Source: Thauera linaloolentis 47Lol = DSM 12138 (lineage in GTDB: Bacteria > Pseudomonadota > Gammaproteobacteria > Burkholderiales > Rhodocyclaceae). From it: a DNA stretch of 37,351 nt. The stretch covers positions 1 to 37,351 of the forward strand of contig NZ_AMXE01000034.1 of assembly GCF_000310205.1 (NCBI RefSeq), in the 5' to 3' direction. Position numbers and translations under genes: made by a program. Positions 8,331 to 15,353 of this stretch are shown here, one piece after another. The notes beneath the pieces are model-generated. The model was not told the DNA's origin, ran no database searches, and saw only the letters and a program-made list of their open reading frames with translations. Numbering within the stretch: position 1 is the stretch's first letter; each line of letters starts with the position of its first letter.

Positions 8331-8531
8331 TCAGTGATGGCCCTTGGGGTGCTCGCCGGTGAAGACGTAGTGCGCGCTACAGTAGGGGCACACGACTTCG
8401 CCGGTCTTGAGCACGTCGAGGAAGACGCGCGGGTGGCGCGCCCACAGCGGCGCGCCCGGCGGCGGGCAGTGCAGCGGCAGGTCCTTGGCCGTGACGGCGA
8501 CGGCCTGGGTCTTGTCGGTGTTCTCAACCAT
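8331..8531 (-). CDS. Zinc-finger (CHCC) domain protein
   Basis: This 66-residue protein has Cys22, His33, Cys48 and Cys51 in the arrangement C-x10-H-x14-C-x2-C (HCPPPG, ARHPRVFLDV, VVCPYCSAHYVF). That is the zf-CHCC motif, also found in the NDUFS6 subunit of mitochondrial complex I. The bacterial proteins are small, presumably zinc-binding, and of unknown exact role. The gene begins 25 bp after the ilvE stop on the same strand, so the two are probably co-transcribed; this pairing is common in betaproteobacteria. Confidence 0.85.
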   Translation of the reverse strand: MVENTDKTQAVAVTAKDLPLHCPPPGAPLWARHPRVFLDVLKTGEVVCPYCSAHYVFTGEHPKGHH

Positions 8532-8556
8532 GGATGAAGTCCTCTGTGCGTGGATG

Positions 8557-9477
8557 TCAGACGTAGGCGAGCCAGCGCTCGTATTCCGGCGCGCGGCCGT
8601 TGACGATGTCGAAGAAGCGGGCCTGCAGCCGGGTCGTGACCGGGCCGCGCTTGCCTTCGCCGATGATGCGGTCGTCGAGTTCGCGGATGGGGGTGACTTC
8701 GGCCGCGGTGCCGGTGAAGAAGGCTTCGTCGGCGAGATAGACGTCGTCGCGGGTCAGGCGCTTGGAGCCGAATTCGTAGCCGAATTCGCGCGCGACGGTG
8801 ATGATCGAGTCGCGGGTGATGCCGGTCAGCGCCGAGGCGATCTCGGGTTCGTAGATCTTGCCGTCCTTGACGATGAACAGGTTCTCGCCCGCGCCTTCGG
8901 CGACGAAGCCCTGGTTGTCGAGCAGCAGCGCCTCGTCGTAGCCCATCTTGGTCACTTCGAGGTTGGCGAGGATGGAGTTGGGATAGGTGGCGGCGAGCTT
9001 GGCGCGCGGCATCGTCGAGTTGACGTGGTGGCGGGTGTAGGACGAGGTCTTGACGCGGATGCCCTTTTCCAGCCCGTCCTCGCCCAGATAGGCGCCCCAG
9101 GGCCAGGCGGCGATCGCCACGTGCACGGTGGCGCCGCGGGTGGAGATGCCCATCTTCTCGGAGCCGTAGAAGGCCAGCGGGCGCAGGTAGCAGGATTCGA
9201 GCTTGTTGGCGCGCACGACTTCCTTCTGCGCTTCCATGAGTTCATCCTTCGAATAGGGGATGTCCATCATGTAGATCTTGGCGGAGTTGATCAGGCGCTG
9301 GGTATGCTCGGCGAGGCGGAAGATGGCCGTACCCTTGACCGTGTTGTACGCGCGGACACCTTCGAAGACGGCCAGACCGTAGTGCAGGGAATGGGTCAGC
9401 ACGTGCGTGGTCGCGTCGCGCCACGGAACGAGCTTGCCGTCTTGCCAGATGAAACCGTCGCGGTCAGCCATGGACAT
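8557..9477 (-). CDS. ilvE: Branched-chain amino acid aminotransferase
   Basis: This 306-residue PLP-dependent class IV aminotransferase catalyses the last step of valine, leucine and isoleucine synthesis (and the first of their breakdown) with 2-oxoglutarate/glutamate as partner. Landmarks are HSLHYGLAVFEGVRAY near residues 29-44, the PLP lysine Lys160 in TMPRAKLAATYPNS, the EGAGENLFIV loop, and FFTGTAAEVTPI near the C-terminus. The start at 9477 (MSMADRDGF) has GGAG 9 nt upstream; the GTG at 9492 overlaps that ribosome site and is less likely. It is first in a short minus-strand unit with the zinc-finger gene. Confidence 0.95.
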   Translation of the reverse strand: MSMADRDGFIWQDGKLVPWRDATTHVLTHSLHYGLAVFEGVRAYNTVKGTAIFRLAEHTQRLINSAKIYMMDIPYSKDELMEAQKEVVRANKLESCYLRPLAFYGSEKMGISTRGATVHVAIAAWPWGAYLGEDGLEKGIRVKTSSYTRHHVNSTMPRAKLAATYPNSILANLEVTKMGYDEALLLDNQGFVAEGAGENLFIVKDGKIYEPEIASALTGITRDSIITVAREFGYEFGSKRLTRDDVYLADEAFFTGTAAEVTPIRELDDRIIGEGKRGPVTTRLQARFFDIVNGRAPEYERWLAYV

Positions 9478-9658
9478 GATTTGGTTCTCCACCTCAGGAA
9501 AGTTGATTCGGCAGCCCGCGTCCGGCGGGCGGAACCCTGGGATTCTAGCGCAAAGGCAGGGCCTGCGAGCGCCGTGTTGCGCGGGTGAAAGCCTTGCGGC
9601 GGTGGGGAAAGACGCTGCCGCGCGCTAGAATGCCGGCCTGTCGTCGAAGGAGCGCGTC

Positions 9659-10111
9659 TTGATCGATCGCGAGTGGAAACCCAATGTCACCGTCGCCGCC
9701 GTCATCGAGCGCGACGGCCGCTTCTTGCTGGTCGAGGAACATACGCCGGACGGGCTGCGCTTCAATCAGCCGGCCGGCCACCTGGAGCGGGGCGAGTCGC
9801 TGTCCGACGCGGTCGCGCGCGAGGCGCTGGAAGAAACCGCGCACCGCTTCGTGCCGGAGTGCCTGGTCGGCGTCTACCAGTGGACGCGGCCGCAGGGCGA
9901 CATCACCTACCTGCGCTTCGCCTATGGCGGCCGGCTCGAGGGTGAGGAGGCCGGGCGCCGGCTTGACGACGGCATCGTGCGCGCGGTGTGGATGACTGTC
10001 GACGAGGTGCGCGCCACCGCCGGGCGGCACCGCAGCCCGCTGATCCTGCAGTGCATCGAGGACTGGCTGGCGGGGCAGCGCCATCCCCTGTCGCTGGTAC
10101 GTCATTACTGA
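9659..10111 (+). CDS. nudJ: Nudix hydrolase, NudJ-like
   Basis: This 150-residue hydrolase has the Nudix box GHLERGESLSDAVAREALEE (residues about 41-60), followed by ETAH where most members have ETG. The opening NVTVAAVIERDGRFLLVEE, the NQPAGHLE lead-in and ITYLRFAYGG resemble E. coli NudJ (thiamine-pyrimidine/nucleoside pyrophosphate phosphatase). Location supports this: nudJ lies just upstream of mnmA in E. coli and here one gene intervenes. The start is TTG, chosen because AAGGAG lies 8 nt upstream and no ATG/GTG suits. The substrate cannot be fixed from sequence. Confidence 0.85.
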   Translation: MIDREWKPNVTVAAVIERDGRFLLVEEHTPDGLRFNQPAGHLERGESLSDAVAREALEETAHRFVPECLVGVYQWTRPQGDITYLRFAYGGRLEGEEAGRRLDDGIVRAVWMTVDEVRATAGRHRSPLILQCIEDWLAGQRHPLSLVRHY

Positions 10112-10122
10112 TCCGGCGGGGC

Positions 10123-10791
10123 ATGTACGGTATCCGCGTGATCGTGCTGCTGGCCGCCGCCGGCCTGGCTCAGGCGGCGGAGCCGGCGGGCGGGGCGAAG
10201 GTCGGCATCTGCTACAACTATGGCTGCGCGCGCGAGGGCGTGGTGCGCTACGCCGCTGCCGAGCTGGACGGGCTGGCGGCGCGGCTGGATACGGCGAGGA
10301 CGGCGGCCGAAGAGCGCGCCCTGCTCGGCGAGGCGGTGGGCCGGCTGTATCGCCTGGCCGGCGGCCAGATACCGGTCGGCGCGGACCGCAGCGGCAATTA
10401 TCTCGACGGCGGCGCGGACGGCCGCATGGATTGCATCGACCATTCGACCTCGACCACGCGCTTGCTGAAGCTGCTGGAGTCGCGCGGCGCGCTGCGTTTC
10501 CACCGGGTGGGCGAGCCCGAGCGGCGCACGTGGTTCATCCTCCAGCACTTCAGCGCGGTGATCGAGGAACTGACGCTCGCCGAGCGCCTCGAGCGCCTGC
10601 CGCCGGGTTCGGCGCTGGCACGCTGCAACTGCACGGAAGACGGATTGATGGTCGAAGGGCCGGAGGGGGAGGAGGCGCCCGGGGCCGGTGAACGTTATGC
10701 GGTCGACAGCTGGTTCGTCGACAATGGCGAGGCGGCGGTCGTGCTGCCGCTTGCCGAATGGCTCAATGGAGGTGGACCGAATGTCCAGTAA
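10123..10791 (+). CDS. Exported protein of unknown family, possible cysteine-peptidase/transglutaminase-like triad
   Basis: This 222-residue protein has an apparent signal peptide ([18 protein letters not shown], cleavage near 18). I do not recognise a named family. Visible landmarks are a Cys pair (Cys30 and Cys35 in CYNYGC), [14 protein letters not shown] with Cys104, [12 protein letters not shown] with His142, [12 protein letters not shown] with Asp195, and CNC (Cys168, Cys170) in a loop. The order and spacing of Cys104, His142 and Asp195 recall transglutaminase-like or papain-like folds, which is an inference. The start at 10123 has GGCGGGG just upstream and precedes the hydrophobic core. 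The gene sits between nudJ (12-bp gap) and mnmA (11-bp overlap), probably in one operon; no functional link to tRNA thiolation is apparent. Confidence 0.75.
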   Translation: MYGIRVIVLLAAAGLAQAAEPAGGAKVGICYNYGCAREGVVRYAAAELDGLAARLDTARTAAEERALLGEAVGRLYRLAGGQIPVGADRSGNYLDGGADGRMDCIDHSTSTTRLLKLLESRGALRFHRVGEPERRTWFILQHFSAVIEELTLAERLERLPPGSALARCNCTEDGLMVEGPEGEEAPGAGERYAVDSWFVDNGEAAVVLPLAEWLNGGGPNVQ

Positions 10792-11905
10792 GCAGGATGG
10801 AAACGGCATGAAGGTGGTCGTCGGCATGTCTGGCGGCGTGGATTCGTCGGTGACGGCGTTGTTGCTGAAGCAGCAGGGCTATGAGGTGACCGGCCTGTTC
10901 ATGAAGAACTGGGAGGACGACGACGATTCGGACTACTGTTCGACGCGCCAGGATCTCGTCGACGTGGCATCGGTCTGCGACGTGATCGGCATCGACCTCG
11001 AGGTGGTCAACTTCAGCGCCGAGTACAAGGAGCGCGTGTTCGCCGATTTCCTGCGCGAGTACGAGGCCGGGCGCACGCCGAACCCGGACATCCTGTGCAA
11101 TTCCGAGATCAAGTTCCGCTGCTTCCTCGACCATGCCATGCAGCTGGGCGCGGAGCGCATTGCCACCGGCCATTACGCGCAGGTGCGCGAATGGACCAGC
11201 GATGGCCGCAGCGAATACCAGTTGCTGAAGGCAGAGGACGGCACCAAGGACCAGAGCTACTTCTTGTATCGCCTCAACCAGGCGCAACTGGCGAAGACCC
11301 TGTTTCCGCTCGGCGCGCTGTACAAGCGCGAGGTGCGCCGCATCGCCGAGCAGGCGGGGCTGCACGTCGCGGCCAAGAAGGACTCGACCGGCATCTGCTT
11401 CATCGGCGAGCGCCCCTTCCGCGAATTCCTGATGCGCTACCTGCCGACCCGGCCGGGCGAGATCCGTGCGCTCGACGACGAGCGCGTGCTGGGCGAGCAC
11501 CAGGGGCTGACCTACCACACCATCGGCCAGCGCAAGGGTTTGCACATCGGCGGCATCAAGGGCAACCAGGACGAGGCCGGCGAGCACGATGCCTGGTACG
11601 TGGCGAAGAAGGACATGCAGGCCAACGTGCTGTACGTGGTGCAGGGGCACGACCATCCCGCGCTGCTGCGCGACCGCCTGGTGGCGACCGACCTCAACTG
11701 GATCGCCGGGCGCGACCCGCACACCAACTGGGTGTATACCGCCAAGCCGCGCTACCGCACGCCCGACATGCCGTGCGAGATCGACCGCATCGCCGATGGG
11801 TGTGCCGAGATCGCCTTCGCGCAGCCGCAGTGGGCGCTGACGCCGGGGCAGAGCGTGGTGGTCTACGAATCGACGGTCTGTCTGGGCGGCGGCATCATCG
11901 TCTGA
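10781..11905 (+). CDS. mnmA: tRNA-specific 2-thiouridylase MnmA
   Basis: This 374-residue cytoplasmic enzyme inserts sulfur at position 2 of the wobble uridine (U34) in Lys, Glu and Gln tRNAs, using ATP and sulfur relayed from a cysteine desulfurase. Landmarks are the PP-loop [10 protein letters not shown] (residues 15-24), [12 protein letters not shown], catalytic Cys106 in [18 protein letters not shown] near 128, and the persulfide-carrying Cys206 in [11 protein letters not shown]. The length matches the family. The start at 10781 has GGAGG 8 nt upstream and overlaps the previous gene by 11 bp; the internal ATG at 10808 is an alternative. The unknown gene on the opposite strand ends 16 bp downstream. 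Confidence 0.96.
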   Translation: MSSKQDGNGMKVVVGMSGGVDSSVTALLLKQQGYEVTGLFMKNWEDDDDSDYCSTRQDLVDVASVCDVIGIDLEVVNFSAEYKERVFADFLREYEAGRTPNPDILCNSEIKFRCFLDHAMQLGAERIATGHYAQVREWTSDGRSEYQLLKAEDGTKDQSYFLYRLNQAQLAKTLFPLGALYKREVRRIAEQAGLHVAAKKDSTGICFIGERPFREFLMRYLPTRPGEIRALDDERVLGEHQGLTYHTIGQRKGLHIGGIKGNQDEAGEHDAWYVAKKDMQANVLYVVQGHDHPALLRDRLVATDLNWIAGRDPHTNWVYTAKPRYRTPDMPCEIDRIADGCAEIAFAQPQWALTPGQSVVVYESTVCLGGGIIV

Positions 11906-11920
11906 CGCCGCCGTCCGGCC

Positions 11921-12859
11921 TCAACAGGACAGGGGGCCGGCCAGCGCCGGCCGGTCCTGCATGCGCGCCCTGGCCGAAAAGGTCTCGCAGCGTTCGATGA
12001 ATTCGCGCGTGCTCTTGGGCATCGGCACGCGCGCGCGGGTGATGTAGGTGACGAGGTCGCGGCCCTGCTGCAGCAGGTTGTGCCCGTCCGTGGCCTGCTG
12101 CTGCTCGGCGGCCGTCGCGCAGTGCGGCAGGCGCGGCGAGAAGGCTGCGAGCTCTTCCGAAGCGACGACGAAGTCCGACCAGACGTCGAAGATGTCCGGA
12201 TCGGTGCGCAGGGTCTCACACTTGACCTTGGCCGCGTCCGCAAAGCGGGTGATCGAGGGCTGGATGCCTTCGTACATCGGAACGGCGGCGAAGGTGGCCG
12301 ACATCACCTCGCTCAGGCGGTCGATGTCGCGCAGGGTCTGCGCGATCTTGATGATGCGGCTGTCGTAGAAGGCCTCGACCGGAATCGAGAAGGCGCGGAA
12401 GGGTTCGCCCCATAGTTCGTCGATGCCTTCTTCGCCGCTGCGGTGCAGCACCAGCTTGCCCAGGCTCAGCGCCTCCTGCAGGCAGAAGCCGCATTCGCGC
12501 ATCAGCGCATTGTCGGTCTCGATTTCGATGCCGAGTTCCTGCAGTTCGACGAGCTTGGTGAAGATGTCGGTGGCGCGGTTGAACAGCGCGCCCGCGAGCA
12601 TCGCCCCCTTGACGCGCTTGCGCGCCGGGTCCTGCTCGGCCTCATACGCCTTGCGCGCATCCTCCAGGCGCTTGCCGGGGATGTTGATGCCGTGCTCGAC
12701 GTGGTTGAACAGCCGGCGCGTCAGGGCCTGGATGAGCTGCTTCTTGGCCCGGAGTGAATTGGCCGGCGGATCGTAGACCTTGATCCAGTAGCCGTCGCAA
12801 AAAATGCGGCGCACTCCGCCGATGAGGGCGATCGTGCCGTTTTCGATGGGAGCGTTCAT
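11921..12859 (-). CDS. Conserved hypothetical cytoplasmic protein
   Basis: This 312-residue protein has no signal peptide or membrane segment and I do not recognise its family. It opens with MNAPIENGTIALIGG and contains FCDGYWIKVYDPP, then appears mostly alpha-helical (LIQALTRRLFNHVEHGINIPGKRL, DARKAYEAEQD, RIIKIAQTLRDIDRLSEV). Six or so cysteines are scattered without a clear metal motif (RECGFC at about 133-138 is the closest pair). Codon use is like the neighbours, which supports a real resident gene. The start at 12859 was chosen for GGAA upstream; 12865 is also possible. It converges on mnmA with only 15 bp between stops. Confidence 0.72.
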   Translation of the reverse strand: MNAPIENGTIALIGGVRRIFCDGYWIKVYDPPANSLRAKKQLIQALTRRLFNHVEHGINIPGKRLEDARKAYEAEQDPARKRVKGAMLAGALFNRATDIFTKLVELQELGIEIETDNALMRECGFCLQEALSLGKLVLHRSGEEGIDELWGEPFRAFSIPVEAFYDSRIIKIAQTLRDIDRLSEVMSATFAAVPMYEGIQPSITRFADAAKVKCETLRTDPDIFDVWSDFVVASEELAAFSPRLPHCATAAEQQQATDGHNLLQQGRDLVTYITRARVPMPKSTREFIERCETFSARARMQDRPALAGPLSC

Positions 12860-13109
12860 GACCATTCCGACCTTCGTGGCTTGCGGATGGAGCAGCACAT
12901 GCCGCCCGGCCGAGGGCTCGTCCGGGCAGGAGGCGGAATCTTACGCAATGCGCTGGAAAGCACAAGCCTTGCATGCCGCGGTGCGCCTGCTTCGCTGGGC
13001 CTGGCACGTTGGCGCGTATCGCCGCCGATGCCGCCTGCCGATGTTGACCATGGACACGGCGGGGAATTCGCGCGCACCCCGCGCCGCGTGGGCGGCGCGA
13101 TGCCCGGGT

Positions 13110-13562
13110 TCAGATGAGGTCGGACGGAATGACTGCGCGCAGTACGGTCTGGGTTTCGTGTTCGCGCACGCGGTTGGTGAACCACCACAGCGCGCCCTTC
13201 TTGATCGTCCAGTCCGCTTCCTGGCCCGACAGCAGCAGGGCGGCAAGGCGCCCGAGCGCGGGTTGGTGGCCGACGACCAGGGCGGCGCCGCTGGCGTCGG
13301 GCCAGCCGGTGGCGGCGAGGATGTCGGCGACGTTGCCGTCCGGCCCGAGGCTGCTGACGATCTCGAAGTCGTCGGCGAAGGCGCTGGCGGTCTGGCGCGT
13401 GCGCATGGTCGGGCTCACCAGCACGCGCAGGCGCTTGGGATGGTTTTCCGTCAGCCATGCCGCCATGCGCTTGGCCTGCTTGTGGCCGCGTTGTGTCAGT
13501 TCGCGCGTGTGGTCGGGGGTGCCGTCGACCGCTTCGGCGTGGCGCCAGAGCAGGAGGTCCAT
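13110..13562 (-). CDS. sixA: Histidine phosphatase SixA
   Basis: This 150-residue histidine-phosphatase-family protein has the catalytic LLWRHAEA motif with His8, SPTMRTRQTA with the conserved Arg residues, and VVGHQPALG with the second catalytic His. E. coli SixA dephosphorylates phosphohistidine proteins of the PTS-Ntr relay (originally described for ArcB). The gene follows the CYTH-CHAD gene on the same strand with an 86-bp gap. SixA/CHAD pairing is common and has been linked to phosphate or polyphosphate handling. The start at 13562 has GGAG 6-7 nt upstream; an ATG at 13595 could add 11 residues. Confidence 0.88.
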   Translation of the reverse strand: MDLLLWRHAEAVDGTPDHTRELTQRGHKQAKRMAAWLTENHPKRLRVLVSPTMRTRQTASAFADDFEIVSSLGPDGNVADILAATGWPDASGAALVVGHQPALGRLAALLLSGQEADWTIKKGALWWFTNRVREHETQTVLRAVIPSDLI

Positions 13563-13648
13563 TCGTGTCTCCGTCGAATCAGGGGCCTGCATCATGCGTT
13601 CGCCCTGTTGCAGGCTGATGACGCCGGGTTCGTCCGGCCGTGCCGTGC

Positions 13649-15202
13649 TCACCATGGCGTCTTGCCCCACAGCAGCGGGTCGCAGTCCTGCAGGATGCGG
13701 CGGCGCAGGCGGGCATAGTGCGGCGCGTGCCAGCCGAGGACGAATGCGGCGGCCGGCTGCAGCGCCGCGTCTTCGTCGGCCCAGGCCAGCATGCGGCCGC
13801 GCGCGATGTCGACGTCCTGCAGAAATCCCAGCGACGCCAGGGCCTTCACCAGGCCCTCCTGGTAGCGCGCGACGGTTCTCGCCGGGAACAGCGGGGCGAA
13901 GAACTCGATGCCGTAGCGCAATTGCTTGAAGGCGATGCGCAGCATGTGCAGCCGGGGCGCCTCGAGCGTTGCGGCCGCTTCGAAGCGGCGCCGCGCGCGC
14001 TTGCGCAGGCGCGCCAGGCGCAGGCGCGCGAAGGTGCGCAGGTCGGCGGCGGCGACGAGGCTGTTGCTCGGCAATTGCAGCAGGGCCGAACCGAGTTCGA
14101 GCAGCAGGCGCCCCTGCGTGGCCATGTCGAGCGCCTGCACGGCGGCATGGCGGGCGGCCTCCCTGGCCTGGGTCGTCACCTGCAGCAGGCGGGCCATGGA
14201 GGCCTCGTCGGCGAGGCCTTCGGGGGCCACAGGAGCAAGCAGTTCGGCGTGGAAGACGTCGAGGTCGCGCGCATCGCCGAAGCGCTTGGCGTTGTCGCGC
14301 AGGCGGGCGTTCCACTGGCCGGCGAATTCGGCCGGCAGGGCGGGGGCGAAGAGCTTGAGCAGTGCGCGCAGGCGGCGCTGGGCCACGCGCAACTGGTGGA
14401 TGAAGTCGGGATGGACCGCATCCGCGCGTTCGGCCGGGGTGGCGGCCGATTCGGCTGCGGCCAGGGCTGCGGCCGCGTTGGCCTGCCACTGGCGCGCACA
14501 GGCGAAGGCGAGGCTGCGGAAGGCGTCGACCACGTTGTCGCCGGGGTGGAGGTCCGACGCCTCGGCCCGTGCCGCGCCGGACGGCGTTCCCAGGAACAGG
14601 CGGTAGCCGCGTTCGGCCTTGGACAGGTCGGCCGGCATCAGCGGCAGGGTCTGCGCCAGTTCGCAGGCCAGGGCGAACAAGTCCTCGGCCCGGCCCTGTT
14701 CGAGTTCGAGCTCCAGTTCGCAGATTGGCGCCTTGCGTTCGATGCCTTCCGGCGTCGTGACCTGCACCTCGCCGGAATCGATCATGAGCAGGATGCTCAC
14801 CCCTTCGCGCGGGCACAGGCGGCGCGTCTCGCGGCGGAAGCGGGTGGTGAACACCGGCACCAGCGCAGCGGCATGGCGGTTGAGCAGCTTCGCCGCCTCG
14901 GGGGCGTCGACCTGCGAGAAATCGAAGCTGCCCGTATATGGCTGTTCCCATTCGGGGCGCTGGGACAGGCCGCCGTTCGATACGGCGGCGCACTTCACCG
15001 TCTGCAGCCAGTTGCGGCCCTGGCGGCGGGTGCGCACGGCCACCTTGCGCGCCTTGAGCTGTAGCTCGGGAGTGTCGTAGTAAGTGTTGTCCAGCGTGGC
15101 TGCGTTGCCGAGCTTTTCCGCGCCGGCGACCAATGGGTGACGGCGTACCGCCGCCAGTGCGCGCCGGGGAAGGGCAAGCTTCAGCTCGATTTCCTGGTTC
15201 AT
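13649..15202 (-). CDS. CYTH and CHAD domain protein, probable inorganic triphosphatase
   Basis: This 517-residue protein begins with the CYTH signature ExExK (Glu4, Glu6, Lys8), followed by the Lys/Arg- and Glu-rich strands of the triphosphate tunnel (KVAVRTRRQG, LELELEQG) up to about residue 200. A CHAD domain fills the rest (about 225-500), with HQLRVAQRRLRALLKLF, RDARDLDVF and HMLRIAFKQLRYGIEFF. CYTH domains such as E. coli YgiF hydrolyse inorganic triphosphate; CHAD helices bind polyphosphate through basic residues. A cytoplasmic polyphosphate/triphosphate role is therefore inferred. Upstream is glnE, downstream sixA, all on the minus strand. Confidence 0.9.
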   Translation of the reverse strand: MNQEIELKLALPRRALAAVRRHPLVAGAEKLGNAATLDNTYYDTPELQLKARKVAVRTRRQGRNWLQTVKCAAVSNGGLSQRPEWEQPYTGSFDFSQVDAPEAAKLLNRHAAALVPVFTTRFRRETRRLCPREGVSILLMIDSGEVQVTTPEGIERKAPICELELELEQGRAEDLFALACELAQTLPLMPADLSKAERGYRLFLGTPSGAARAEASDLHPGDNVVDAFRSLAFACARQWQANAAAALAAAESAATPAERADAVHPDFIHQLRVAQRRLRALLKLFAPALPAEFAGQWNARLRDNAKRFGDARDLDVFHAELLAPVAPEGLADEASMARLLQVTTQAREAARHAAVQALDMATQGRLLLELGSALLQLPSNSLVAAADLRTFARLRLARLRKRARRRFEAAATLEAPRLHMLRIAFKQLRYGIEFFAPLFPARTVARYQEGLVKALASLGFLQDVDIARGRMLAWADEDAALQPAAAFVLGWHAPHYARLRRRILQDCDPLLWGKTPW

Positions 15203-15353
15203 GAGGCTTTGCCCCGCCGAGGGGCGTCAAATTGAAAACTCCCGGATTCTAGCCACCCGCCTCCGCGGCGTCATGCATGGTTTCGTGACAGCGAATATTT
15301 CATCGTCCGCCGGGTTCGGGTGCCCATCCTTGCCGCGCTTGCGTTTGCGCCGT

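Noticed and set aside
13563-15230. Long upstream extension of the sixA frame
   Set aside because: It is an out-of-frame shadow of the CYTH-CHAD gene on the same strand, with Arg/Pro/Ala-rich composition; SixA proper begins at 13562.
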